64,000 nucleotides of DNA from Phytophthora sp. 'mugwort' (taxonomy: Eukaryota; Oomycota; Peronosporomycetes; Peronosporales; Peronosporaceae), in assembly GCA_033558025.1 (NCBI GenBank), contig JAUCEF010000014.1, positions 1,736,001 through 1,800,000 on the forward strand, read 5' to 3'. The notes beneath the pieces were generated by a model, which made no database searches, was not told where the DNA came from, and was given only the letters and a program-made list of their open reading frames with translations. How positions within the stretch are numbered: position 1 is the stretch's first letter; each line of letters opens with the position of its first letter. Shown piece after piece: positions 12,680 through 23,890 of the stretch. The position numbers and the translations under genes are program-made.

Positions 12680-14062
12680 ATGGCCATTAACGAGAACAAC
12701 TACCAGACCATGGACCCACCGGCCCCCGAGAAGAAGTCGTTCACCCGCAAGATGCTCACGTCGCTGACGTTCTGGATCATTGCCGGCATGGTCATCGGTA
12801 TTCTGCTCGGCCAGTTCGCCCCAACGTTCTCGGAGAAGGCCGCCCCCATGAAGAATGTTTTCCTGCGTACGGTGCAGTTCATCGTGTTCCCGCTCGTCTT
12901 CTCGTCGCTGGTCATCGGTATCGCCGACCAGAAGGACATGAAGCAGCTCGGCCGCCTCGCACTCAAGTCCATCATCTACTTCGAGGTCGTCACCACCTTG
13001 GCCCTGATCATCGGACTCTTCGCTGTTAACATCGTCAAGCCTGGCAAGGTCGGACTCACCCAGGGTGACGACTATGAGAGTGAGACGTTGTCGACATTCA
13101 CGTTCGAGAAGTGGATTGAGCACTTGACCCCCAAGACGTGGGGCGAGATGATGGGCGGCTCGGGCTCGTCGGAGCTGCTTCAAGTTCTCATTGCTGCAAT
13201 CCTGACCGGAGTTGCTACGTCCCAGCTCAAGGACGAACACAAGCACCTGATCATCGATTTCTCTCGCGCTGTCCTTGAGATGATGTTTAAATTTGTGGAC
13301 ATTGTCATCTGGACGGCCCCTATCGGTGTCTGCTTCGCTATTGCTGACGCAATCGGATCGAACGGTCTGTCGGCTCTAGGCAGCCTAGGTGCGTTGGTTG
13401 CCACTGTGTACGGCACCATTATCATCTTTATCGTCGTCGTCTTCGGTGCTGTGTGTCTCATGTTCAAGATCAACGCGGTTGAGTTTCTGGTCGCAATGCG
13501 CGAGCCACTTATTATTGCCTACACGACGGCCACGTCCGAGGCTGCTCTGCCCAAGGTCTTCGAGGCCCTCGAAAAGTACGGTGTGGCTACCCACATTTCG
13601 GGTTTCGTGGTCCCTTTTGGCTACTCGTTCAACCTGGACGGCTCCACGCTCTACCTGTCCCTAGCCGCGGTGTTTTGTGCCCAGGCTTCGGGTGCTGACA
13701 AGTCCATTGGGGAGCAGATCGTCATGGTGCTTATGCTCATGATCTCGTCCAAGGGTGTGGCTGGTGTGCGTTCGGCTTCGATCATCGTCATTGCCTCCAC
13801 ACTCGACCAGTTCGACATCCCGTCATGGCCCGTTGCTCTCATCCTGGGCGTGGATTGGATTATGGACATGCTCCGTACACTCACGAACGTCATGGGCAAC
13901 TGCCTCGCTTCGGTTGTCATGGCCAAGATGGAAAACGAGTTCCGCACGGAGGAATGGGAGCGTCAGCAAAACCTACTACACGCTGACGGCAAAATGAGCG
14001 TGATGGAGGAGAAGATGAGCCACGTGTCGGCCGTGTCTGCCATTGAGGAGGGCCGCCGCTAA
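12680..14062 (+). CDS. Dicarboxylate/amino acid:cation symporter (DAACS, SLC1-type)
   Basis: A single-exon 460-residue membrane carrier of the family that couples uptake of glutamate, aspartate or C4-dicarboxylates to Na+ or H+. The N-terminus is short and charged, followed by about eight hydrophobic segments. Signature elements in order: the HP1-region motif TTATSEAALPKV (about 281), YSFNLDGSTLY (about 315-325, the NMDGT cation/substrate motif) and DMLRTLTNVMGN (about 396, the conserved D..R..TN..GN of TM8). The form YSFNLDG and the SEAALPK loop resemble bacterial DctA/GltP-type carriers more than animal EAATs. The ATG is set by an initiator 50 bp upstream. The C-terminus is a charged cytosolic tail. 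Family is sure; the transported substrate is inferred. Confidence 0.93.
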   Translation: MAINENNYQTMDPPAPEKKSFTRKMLTSLTFWIIAGMVIGILLGQFAPTFSEKAAPMKNVFLRTVQFIVFPLVFSSLVIGIADQKDMKQLGRLALKSIIYFEVVTTLALIIGLFAVNIVKPGKVGLTQGDDYESETLSTFTFEKWIEHLTPKTWGEMMGGSGSSELLQVLIAAILTGVATSQLKDEHKHLIIDFSRAVLEMMFKFVDIVIWTAPIGVCFAIADAIGSNGLSALGSLGALVATVYGTIIIFIVVVFGAVCLMFKINAVEFLVAMREPLIIAYTTATSEAALPKVFEALEKYGVATHISGFVVPFGYSFNLDGSTLYLSLAAVFCAQASGADKSIGEQIVMVLMLMISSKGVAGVRSASIIVIASTLDQFDIPSWPVALILGVDWIMDMLRTLTNVMGNCLASVVMAKMENEFRTEEWERQQNLLHADGKMSVMEEKMSHVSAVSAIEEGRR

Positions 14063-14163
14063 GGGTCCTGTGCAGAATGTTAGTACTGTTTGGCAGTACG
14101 ATGCACCAGATCTGTAGGGTTGTAGTGTCCCGATATAACATTAATACTCATAACCTGTTTGTA

Positions 14164-14234
14164 TCCTCAAATTTTGAGGACTGGCACTGATACATGTACT
14201 GTATTTAATACAGTACAGGTATCAGTGCGCCAGT
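14164..14234. repeat. Two consecutive hairpins downstream of the symporter gene
   Basis: TCCTCAAA-T-TTTGAGGA (14164-14180) is a perfect palindrome. It is followed by a long near-perfect inverted repeat whose left arm is 14180-14205 and right arm 14207-14234 (ACTGG...CACTGATAC...GTACTGTATT against its complement, with few mismatches). It begins about 100 bp after the stop codon. It could be a 3'-UTR structure or a miniature transposon footprint. Confidence 0.85.
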
Positions 14235-14598
14235 CTTATATAATAAAGGTCATTTGTTGTCCTTATCCCTTACTACGGTAGTATCCGTCTGGGGCATATT
14301 TTCGGTCAGTGAAGCAATACGGCACGCATTACACTTATCATTAATACTACTACTCAGACGGCTAAAACACATCAGGAATTTTGCACTTAAAACACTACAA
14401 TAGACATCCTGCACACACGAACTATCGCTGAATTAGCTTTAACACTTCTGAGACGTAGTCAATAGCCTTTAGATGACTCCTATCGCTCTGAGGTTATCGA
14501 TCGCTAGCTAGGCATTAGAAAAAAATAAACCTATCTCCTTGTGAAATAATGCTAACAGTAAGAAAAATAACCGCCAATACCAGGTACTGCACTACCTA

Positions 14599-14706
14599 CA
14601 GTGGTTACAGTAATTAATCTGTGTAGGTTAATTTATGTAAGCAAGGTTTTACCGGTGGCACAAAAATTAGTCTGTCACCAACAAGCACAGATTAATTTGA
14701 CCACTG
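14599..14706. repeat. Imperfect inverted repeat in AT-rich spacer
   Basis: A left arm at 14599-14623 (CAGTGGT...TAATTAATCTGTG) pairs with a right arm at 14686-14706 (CACAGATTAATT..ACCACTG), with a small internal gap. It sits in an AT-rich, gene-free spacer (14235-15021). Confidence 0.7.
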
Positions 14707-15021
14707 ATTAATTACGAACACCTAAATAAAAAAAAAATTAGTCTGACATGTAAATGTATCCATTGTCTGATCTACACAATAGCTTGATCGTTCATCACCA
14801 CAGTAGGCATTGGTTGATCTGCCTCGCCATCCTCACTAAATGTGTCTTCGCCATCTGCCATTCCGTCGGACGGCGTTTTGTCTGAATCAGTTGTGGTACC
14901 TGCGAACCCCGCTGGGTACTTGTTAACAATTTCTTGTGAAATGCGAGAATAGCTGCGTCGTCGACCGAGCCCCATCAATGCTCAATGACAAACCACAACG
15001 CATCGTGGCTTTCCGCGCATA

Positions 15022-15794
15022 CCGTATAATACTTCTAGCATCCGACACCCAGCCAACGCACGAGGTGCCGCGTTGACTCAAGTCAATATTTTCGCTCCCG
15101 ATTAAAATTAATGTACACCACATTACATAGCTCACGGCAAGCGCAGCGGAGCGAGGATTTCTCGGCACGAGAAGCAACACAAGAGCTGCTCGTTGGGACA
15201 GCGCGAGGCCAGGAAGGTACACACGTTCCGGGTGCACAAGGCCGTGCAGCATCCCAAGCAGCTGCTCCAGGAGCCCGTGCAGGACGAGACCAAGCGCCAT
15301 CAGCGCGAGCAAAAGCTGCACTACCGCGTCTAGCGGTTTGAGGCTGAGCACGCGCGCTCAAGGTGTTGGGACCCCAGCCGGCGCAGGACGAGTAGGAGCA
15401 GGGGGAACGAGAATGGGCCAAGGAGGATGGCAGTGCCGTGAGGAACAGGCCACAGAGATGGACGCAGCACAGGACGACAAATACGAGGAGAAGGACGAGG
15501 ACAAACAGGAAAAAAGTAGGAGGGCAAGCAGGGATATGAGCTGGTGGAAAAGTTTCAGGGCGTGCCGTAACCACCCACTCGGTCACATTCTTGCGCTTTG
15601 CAGCCGCTAGCTTGAACTTCACACCTACCTGCCGCGACAGTCTGATCTGGGTCTACAGAATATCTTGCCAGCAAGCTCGTAGCCGAGCCTTCAAAGGCAT
15701 ATTCCAGTTAATATCAGCTGGTTGGCACACAGTGGCCATTTGACTTGATCAATTGGGTGAAAATGTGTTGTCAGATACTAGAAGTATTATACGG
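15022..15794. mobile_element. 773-bp element bounded by TIRs and TA duplication
   Basis: CCGTATAATACTTCTAG at 15022-15038 recurs as exact reverse complement at 15778-15794. The match continues inward with a few differences (G-ATC-GACA). Both outer ends are flanked by TA (15020-15021 and 15795-15796). This is the structure of a TA-inserting DNA transposon or MITE. The interior (about 15110-15600) has a GC-rich, coding-like composition on the plus strand with charged residues, but no transposase domain that I recognise, so it is probably non-autonomous and may carry captured host sequence. Confidence 0.72.
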
Positions 15795-15829
15795 TACTTG
15801 ATTCCATCTTGTCACGGTGTCGGTTGACT

Positions 15830-16670
15830 GCTTCTACCGCGGCAGAAGCCAACTCAGAGAGAAACACTTTGCCAGGATTCTTAAGCTCCCCAGAGTAGCT
15901 GTCGTATTTACTGACCTTGCTTTGCCAATCTTTATCTTCAATCAGCTCAATCTTTTATCGTTCCACATCCGCTCCGTAACCATGCATCCTTGATCTTAGC
16001 AATAACGAACGAGTCAGCTGGCTGACAGAACTCGGTCGCGTTCACTGGCAATTGCGATGACGCGTGTTAAGGTGCTGTAGCTCCGCCTGGCACTCCTCTC
16101 ATTCAGATGTCCTGAGCAATTGCCCAGGAAATGGTCTCAGCACGTCCGCGAGGGTCGACAGAGATAGCCCGACTCTCCTTCAAATACTCCCGGAACAATA
16201 ACATGTCCATCCATCCCTTTGGCCCAGTGCGGTAACAAATGCCAATTACATTGTCAGCCACACCATGAATAGGATAACTTTTATTCGCATTTATAAAACA
16301 AAACCATCGTGAGTGGATGGATGTAGCCGCTTGCACAATCCGAAATACGGACAACCAACCTCATTCCCCCCCCCGAAACAACGTCAGCATACTTCAGTTG
16401 CTTCTCACCAACGAAACTGGGAGTCTTACCGCTGTCAAAGTCGATAACGAAATGGCTCTCGTCAATATTTTCCACAGCATTTTCATCCACATGACCGCTT
16501 TCAAAATCACGCTTGAGCTCACCTAAATGAGAAGCAACCTGCGATTCGATGTTCCTCCTGAAGATCTGTATCCAGCGCGTAGTTACTCTTGCAGTGGAAG
16601 ATAGTAGAGGCAGTCCACGGGGGGTTTGTAGCCAAAGACTTTCCTCCCTTTCACAGACACAGCAACTCAA
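15830..16670 (-). pseudogene. DDE/CENP-B-like transposase relic
   Basis: The minus strand shows, in order, RRNIESQVASHL-like helix residues near 16550, then NIDESHFVIDFDSGKTPSF and YADVVSGGGMRLVVRIS (16400-16460). It continues with NANKSYPIHGVADNVIGICYRTGPKGWMD (16190-16290). Further on are remnants of QPADSFVIAKIKDAW near 16010 and KLKNPGKVF near 15880. This is the pattern of the DDE superfamily endonucleases common in oomycetes. The frame changes near 16285, and stops after about 16100 break the C-terminal part. The start and ends of the element are not defined. Confidence 0.72.
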
Positions 16671-16862
16671 TATGAATCACTTTGCAATTTACTCGCTTCC
16701 ACTCAAGTGCTCCTCTTTGTGCTTTCAGCTCTCGACTCGCTGAGCCCTCAAAGTGTTACAGAGCTTTCTTCATATTGCTCTTAGGTTGCCATTTCAAAGC
16801 GCTGGTAGCTTCTTAAGTGTGGTTCTTGATGAAAAATTCGAGATCGATCGTCTCCAGCTCAC

Positions 16863-17508
16863 CTATTGGGTGAAACCCAGCAGCAGCTTCACGACAAAGT
16901 TATTATTGCTTTGTCCCACGCAGTTGTTGGGGTAGATAGAGGGTCTCCGGTGGCCGTTGGCAACAATGATCTTCTGGATGAAGTGGAAAAGCAAGATGTT
17001 CACCTCATCTGTTCCCTTCTCGTCCACAGACTCTTCGTAGACGTAATTGTACTGGATGTTCTTGTTCGCGTAGTAGATATCCAAGAGATGGGCTATCACC
17101 AGCGACAGAGATACCACTGGGAGGGCGTCCAAGACACGCTGGGTAGCGTGCGATTCTGGCTAAAGTCTATTGTAATTACTGCGTGCTCGTCTGATCCTGC
17201 TTCCAGATCATCCTGGTACTCCTTCCTGTATGCGAATGTTCACAATAAAACAAAATGATCTTAGTATTCACAGCCAGTCTAACATCCAAATCAAAATGAG
17301 TTTTGTGTCCCAAGTGGTGTACCTCACGGTTGGGCTGCTGCGGTGTGCACCCCAAGCTCCTCCGTGAGTTTGCAGTAACGCCTGATTTCATGCGCGAGTG
17401 GAGAATGGAACACACGTCACAGTAATTGCTCCGTGGTGATCGAATGCGAATTGCCTGGCAACACTTCTGCAACAGCTTCCGAATGTTGAGGTTGGGGCTT
17501 TCGGACAT
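16863..17508 (-). pseudogene. Fragment of a transposase-like protein with a DNC-GQ-N motif
   Basis: Two minus-strand pieces belong together: 17508-17176 with RSPRSNYCDVCSILHSRMKSG, and 17132-16863 ending in NNCVGQSNNNFVVKLLLG. A cysteine pair motif followed by D/N-NC-GQ-(K/S)NN is typical of a transposon-associated protein family found repeatedly in eukaryotic genomes. It is frame-shifted and lacks both ends. The family name is uncertain. Confidence 0.5.
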
Positions 17509-18637
17509 CCTCTCGTTTTCAGCAACGTAGTCTGCAGCTCAGTGTACGTCTAATCCCATGTGGAGAACGCTGGAAGCAAGATGTACTCCTCCGACGAGTG
17601 AATCGGTTTCTCACTACGCCGTCAGTCGTCTCTTGAGAGCGCGCGCGTACAGGACCCCCCCCACGGAAGAAATTAGCGATTAGTGTGTGATGGTCGCGGT
17701 TGGCACGCCGTACAGCGAGCACCAAGCATTCCGACCGACGCGACCAACCAAAGGCAAGTAGTAGGTGAACGTCTGCCGCGTCTCATACCCGCTTCTGCGC
17801 ACTGCCGAGTCTATCTATCTTCGTAATAATAGCGCCAACGCCGTTAGAATGCTCTGCCTCTTCTCCTTCGAACTTAATTGGTCGATTGATAACAGGAAGT
17901 GTTCCAGATCCGCTGCTTTGACGCGAAGGCAGTGTTCATCGCAGCGTCCGCTTGAATCAGACCCGTGACTCGATCGCGAAGATCGTCGTCTAACGAAATG
18001 ATGCTTCCGTCCACACTTGATTCTCCGCTAGAAGCACTGTCGTCATCCTCGTCAACGTCGTGGTCCTCAACGAAAGACATGTCGCTCGTCCTCAGACAAA
18101 GGCTTCCAAGCGCTGTCGTCAGGGAATTCAGCCTCGATGTCGTTTGGATCATCTCGCAGAGTGCCAAGCAGCCGTCTGGATTTGGTGGCTCGCGATGGGT
18201 TGCCCGACGGTGCTCGTTGCTAGTTTTCTCCGCGCATCCAGCAACAACGACATTGTCGCTGGACTGCTCTTCTGCTGCCTGGGGGAGCAGATGTCAGCGG
18301 GGAGGGGGGGGGCATGCGATCAGAGGGCTCCCAGGAGGTTCGGTGGCGATCGTACGGTGCCCGTTGCGGACTGTGGTGCTCATAATCCATTGGGAGCGAA
18401 ATGTACCGATCGATGCACCTGCTCTAAATTTAGACTCTGATAAAACGCCCTCTGGGGGAAAAGGCTGTTAAGTTCGATTTTAGCTAGTCAATCGTTGAAG
18501 ACGTTTTCTTGGAATAATCAATGGTTGCTTAGCGTATTTTTGTTTGACGCAGTCTCATATGCTCCTTGATTTTGGTAAGTTCTATATTTTAGTCAAATAT
18601 ATAATTAAAAGCCATTTGTATTTGTGAGCTGGAGCTC
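17509..18637. other. Gene-free stretch
   Basis: Several open frames on both strands, including an acidic, serine-rich minus-strand frame at 17874-18167 and plus-strand frames 17965-18471. None has a recognisable domain or supporting promoter; they overlap and look like by-products of composition or transposon debris. Confidence 0.5.
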
Positions 18638-18753
18638 ACATAATCAACGATCACATTTTATCTTGAATATTGTATGAAAATCTTGGTTTATGTATGCTTC
18701 ATTAGTGACCGGACATATGCACCATGATTACTGAACACCCCCTTCTCTGTCTT
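18638..18753 (+). repeat. Dispersed repeat, copy A
   Basis: This about 116-bp segment (containing ATTTTATCTTGAATATTGTATG-like and AGTGACCGGA-ATATGCACC-like blocks) is present in inverted orientation at 61889-62003, with about four bases in five identical. A related tail (CAGACGGATAGAG) follows at 18774-18786 and at 62392-62404. It is probably a MITE family. Confidence 0.8.
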
Positions 18754-18786
18754 AAGTGTCCGAACATATGCCTCAGACGGATAGAG

Positions 18787-20109
18787 ACACGAGACCGGCT
18801 CAGGTTGACCGGAGACAAATCAAATGTTCCTCCTTTGTTAGTGACTTGGAGTCTAAGTCCTCGAGACTTCCTGTTGAAGTAGCACCTCCATTTATCCATA
18901 ACTGCGTTGTATCATACAACTACTGTAGTAATAAACAGATGCTTAGCTGTAAATTACGCCTAAACAGCGGTGCTTAACTACGTCCGTTTCCAACATGACT
19001 GTTTCCGACCCTCGACATTATCCGTGCATTGTTCGAAGTCGTATATCGCTTTTGAAGGCACTCCATTCCATCTGCGCTAACAAAAAGCTGCGTCATTTCC
19101 TGAAACCGTTCTATCAGTCGTTCCCACATCTTTCTTGTCTCCATCGTTTACACTGTCGGATTCTATACCGTGCCCACCTCGCACTCAACGCGATATAAAT
19201 CCTCGTGCGTGGGCTCAACCGCTGTTAAGCAGGTCGTCTACCGACATAGATTGGATTTCGCGGGCATGGCAGCGTCGCCGTCTTCTACGTCTGGTTCCGC
19301 ATCTCGCACGTATCATACATGTAGCTGAGAAAGCCTGTCAGTTATTAAACACGTCGTTCCAGCTCACGACCTCTACAGCAACGCCTGCAGCACGTCCGCG
19401 TTGTAGAACTTGAACGATACGCAGGTCCGTTGACGCGCTGTCAGCCACGCGATTCACAAGCCAAATGGATTGCACTCCAGTTTGTGATGACTCCAGCGAG
19501 TGATAATACTGTGGTTTCGGAACGTATCACACTCGAGAGGATTGGCTTTGTAGGCTCTGCTGTAGATTCGAGTTGATGCATCTATGAAGAAAAGAAGTAT
19601 GAAAACTATGAATGCTAAGTTATTAAAACATCATGAAAGAGATGACTGGTTAGTACCGTGGGAACGACTGGTGGTCGAAGCAGGGCGCGAAGATAAATCA
19701 ACTTCATATTTCATCACATACTATTCACCAGGGTTTGAGTGTGTGTGTTCCGATTGGGTGAAGCTAAGTAACAACAGTTAGAGGCATGACAAGTCTGACG
19801 TCGGTACTACGGTTATTACTTCAAAGGAGATTAGTGTATCGGAGGTCATAGGTTTCTACAAGTGCAGTTGGACGCGCGCAATGTGGCATCGTGCGCGTTG
19901 ACGTCGTCGTCGTAGCTGCTGAAAGAGCTCTCGCCGATGCTATTGAATACTACCGCTGCGTGGCGAAAGCAGTTGATTGTTTGATTGCTAGATGTTCTTC
20001 TCCTCCTGGCAAGGTGTTAGCCGGCCGGGGTTGGACACCTTCAAAGGCGGGAACGACCATGGGACAAAGGACAACAGCGTTGGCTGAGTAAACTCAACGG
20101 GACATGCAG
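18787..20109. other. Gene-free stretch before the gypsy element
   Basis: Only short frames with no recognised domain. Nothing else is visible down to the hairpin at 20110. Confidence 0.5.
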
Positions 20110-20195
20110 CAGCAGGAGGAAGGTTGTAAGGCTCACAGCGCAACATCTCGAGCGAGAGAAGTTGCGCTGTGAACCTTACAACCTCCCTCCTGCTG
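20110..20195. repeat. Long hairpin, 35-bp arms, 16-nt loop
   Basis: The left arm 20110-20144 and right arm 20161-20195 are reverse complements with only two mismatches in 35 bases (both tolerable as G-U pairs in one strand's RNA). A 16-nt loop separates them. It lies about 640 bp upstream of a decayed gypsy gag, so it may belong to that element's leader/LTR region or be an independent small-RNA-like foldback. Confidence 0.85.
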
Positions 20196-20838
20196 AGGAA
20201 CCCTTTCCTGCCGCAGCCCAACCCTATGTCGTAGTATATTAATGGTAGATTAGAGTATGATCACCGCCCGCCGCTCCCACAGCCAGTCCGATGGCTACCG
20301 TTACAGCACAGCTGCTAGTAACAAGTCGGCGACTGTACTCCAAGGACGAGCAGATAGGTGCCGCACTTCCAATCGATCAGCACCACCATGTTATTGGTGC
20401 CGACATGCTGCATTCGCAGCTGCTTCTCACGAGATCCGTTGACACATATAACAGCTTTCCGCGTACTTAGCTCTGCTGTGTTTCCGGGGAGTATGTTCAT
20501 ATAGATAAATCTCATGTAGAAGCAGAGGTGCGGTGTGTCGCCACTTGTAGTGGCGGCCTGTTGAGCCTTAACCACTGCACTGGGCAGCACAGAACGTGAG
20601 GCCGAGCTGGCGTATGTATTATAGGTGCGACCGCGGACTAGGTATTCTCCTCCCGTTGACGGACTCCTTGTCGTAGACAAGTAAGTTGGATTTACATTTT
20701 ACCTTTGAGCGAGCAAGCAATACAAGTAGGTTACGGGAAGCGCCAGCTTCCCTAGTGTGTGTTCCGAGTTATCGATACTCACAACAAAGATATCTTCATT
20801 TGCGAAGGTCGTAACTGAACACGGAGAAGTCAAGCGTC

Positions 20839-21880
20839 ATGACTGAAAGTCACCACGTACACCATGAGAAGACGACTCGTCAGCATGACGACCAAGTTGA
20901 AGGAGATTTAGGTTCCCCCCCCCGGCTGTGGTACCAACGGCCATATCACGCTCACCCAACCGATCTTTACGATTGTGAACGCACCGCTGATTGCAGACAT
21001 CTCGCGGGAGACCCTGCTTGAGTGACTCAAGATGCGGAAGGAGTACTTCGCGGCCACGAAGCAAGATGCAAATGCGTTAATGACGATTTGACAGCGGTAA
21101 TGCGATCGGTACGCAATCCTTTCAATGAAAACTTACTGGAGACCATATGCGAGATCCGGTGGGAAGTGGCCATCGACGAGTTTACAGACATGACCAAGAT
21201 TACGGAGATCACCGCGCGTTTCAAGAATAAGGAGTTCCCGGACATGGAAGAGCTGTTCAACAATGAAATTAAAGATCGACTATTCGATTTCCCATATTGA
21301 GGCTCAGTCGCCGCCTACTTTCACCTCACCAACGATATCATCAAGCGCAACGATGTGAGCGACCTTTTGATGGACGAACACGGAGTGAAGCGAAAATGCA
21401 AGGTGTTGGCAAGCCCTTACGAATTTCTCCTCAGAAGAAGCTGAAGAACGAGCTCGAGTATCGCATTGGCGAAGCCAAGGCTAGCGCGAGAAAACTGTAC
21501 TCAGTGATGAGTAACGTCGCGCTGGAAGTCGAGAAGGAGATCCGCGCTGTGCGCGAGCTGAAGGCTAAAGCTGCTAAGTCAGCTAAAATATTCAATACCA
21601 GAGGATCGATGAAGGTGATCAACAAAAATCCTGCAATTGGCTACCGGTGTCGTAGCCGGCGTAAAGCGCAGCACATACGTTCAGTCCAGAACGGTCGAGC
21701 AGCGCAACGTCGCCCGCCCTGCTCGACCAAGAAGCCGGCTGACAAGATGTTACTCGCGCTCTTGTTCAACTTCAAACTAGTCCGTCCAGCGAGGGTATAC
21801 AGATCGTCATTCTCGACCTGGGTATTCTTTACGAAGAATACGGACTTGGCTTCAGAAAATATCACGCACTCCGAGTAACC
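20839..21880 (+). pseudogene. gypsy gag remnant
   Basis: The reading starts MTESHHVHHEK at 20839. It then shifts frame within the C-run near 20920 to LTQPIFTIVNAPLIADISRETLLEWL...RKEYFAA, a gag-like segment of oomycete gypsy elements. Later pieces (21297-21620) are lysine/glutamate-rich helices. Frame changes at about 20925, 21090 and 21390 make it non-functional. Confidence 0.6.
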
Positions 21881-22479
21881 ATACTCTAGTCCGAAGTTAT
21901 GAATCTTCGCGTAGAGGACCACCTTATCATTGTGAAGGAGAGCATGAATTCAGTAACTGCCTAACCGCGACGGAAGCCGACAAAGCCGCAATTAGAGAAC
22001 GAGGTGAGCGGAATATCAGTCGCGGCAGAAAACTGGGTACTATCAGCGAAAACGCGACTAGATTGTGCCGCATCCACGAACGCTTACCATCGGAAGGTGG
22101 AACTGTACTGCTGAAAGGTGTGTTAAGCGTCCCACTTGTGCGGATAGTGAAGCAACAAGGACCAGCATGAGTGAGCGTGAGTTCAAACAGTTAAAGGGAG
22201 CGTGCCTCGAGATTAAGAGCGTGGAGTTGGAGACCCCCCATTCCGTGCATCACGGTGGGCGGAAATTTAGATGTGAAGCGTGCAGTGAATGTACACGTCA
22301 CGCTATGTGCAGTTGCAGGACCAGATCAGATCTCCGGTGCAGTGCCTAATTGTACCGGCGATCTTGAAGAATTTCTTCAGGTCCATAGATGCTGGTTTCA
22401 CTAGGTATCAATGTCGACAGGGAGTTAGAAATGATATCAAGATCAGCATGATGAAGCGGATAAGTTTGAGGAACCTGAG

Positions 22480-23890
22480 GTGAAACCAGCACCTGATATG
22501 GATGGCGAGCTAACCCTTGTGCACGGCCTCGTCAAGAAGGCCGAGCAGTGCGGATTTCCCGTGGACTATTTGGGTGAGTTAGAGAATATAGCGACTCGAT
22601 TTGATATATGGCGAGCGCAACTTGGTAATGACCCATCCGCCCGACTTCTTCCCATGAAAATCAGACTGAAGAAAGATGTAAAACCTTACAAATGTAAGGC
22701 GAGGCAGTATCCGCCGGAGATTAGGAAATTCATGGAGGATTTCAACAGCAAAATTGGAAAAGCTTGGGCGGATCTACGAGCATCCCAACAACCGATGGGC
22801 CTGTCCTGCCCTGCCAATGCGAAAACCTGTCACCATTGAGTACAGGCAGCCAGCAGATTACAAGCCCGGAAATACCCAAATTGAAGGAGTCGTTGGCGTA
22901 ATGCCAAACCCGCAGGTCGACTTGGAATTAGTACGGGCTGAGCGTTTTTCGGCCTGTTATATTTCATCAAGAGTTACTGGCAGATCGCGGTGGATGAAAC
23001 CTGTCAGGAAGTGTTGTCGTACATGACTCACCGGAATACCTACACACCGAGGCGTGTACCCATTGGAGCAGCGATGCAGCTTTTTTTCAAGGCAACGATT
23101 GATAAATGTCTGCAGGAGTTAATGTACAAGCATATACTGGTGTGGATAGAGGACTTGTTGCTTTATGCGGTCGATGTATCTACCTGGCCAAGCTGGAAAA
23201 TCTGATCGAGCTACTCCATTTCTTTATCTTCAAGTTGAGTACAGCCAAAATGAAGCTTGTACGAGCCTCGCGGCAAAATCATTACTGGTTAAGGTGTGAG
23301 CCATGGTCCGAAGCGTATAAAAGCGTTTTCCGGGTTGCCATACCCAAGCAACGCAGGGGAAATACAACATTTCCTCTGCGCAACAAACTGCATGCGCAAG
23401 AGTGTCGTGGCCTTTGCAAGAACAGCGAAACCATTGCAAGAGAAATTAGACCTTGTTCTAAAAGCAGCGTCGCGACTGACGAAATGTGTAGTGACAGGAT
23501 TGGAATTGAGCTGACGAACGCGGAACGTTCGACGGATTGAAAAGCAAATTGGCGAGCGCAGCTAGCTTGGCGTTCCCCCAGCCCGAAGAGGTCATGTGCC
23601 TCGTCACAGACACGTCCGACGGAGGCTATGGCATTATTGTCGGCCAAAATAAAGTCCGGGAGTGGCAGGCCAGGAAGCCTATCTCTCAGCAACATCTCGA
23701 GCATCTCGTATTTTGGAGTGACACGTTCACTGGGTCCAAGCGCAATTGGAGCGTTATTGAGAAAGAAGCGTGCCCAATCATAATTCTGCATGCGATCAAC
23801 TTAACTACTTGCTTCTCCGGCCAGAAGGCTTTAGGTTATTTTGCGATCATCGCAACCTGTTCTATGTCTTCGCGCTTGGCAAAGACGTGA
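22480..23890 (+). pseudogene. gypsy reverse transcriptase/RNase H remnant
   Basis: DVKPYKCKARQYPPEIRKFM (22674) and EKLGRIYEHPNNRWACPALP (22750) are the start of a gypsy RT. The active-site segment reads HILVWIEDLLLYAV (about 23130): the usual aspartate pair is E-D, so a catalytic residue is altered. RNase H remnants with CLVTDTSDGGYGIIVGQ (23597) and NWSVIEKEACPI (23750) follow. Several frame changes and stops. Confidence 0.8.

Noticed and set aside
12653..13246. Minus-strand frame of 197 codons over the symporter
   Set aside because: Antisense to a well-supported transporter gene and of low-complexity composition.
15083..15622. Minus-strand 179-codon frame
   Set aside because: Leu/Cys/Ser-rich, no domain, crosses composition changes inside the TIR element; the plus strand looks more coding-like.
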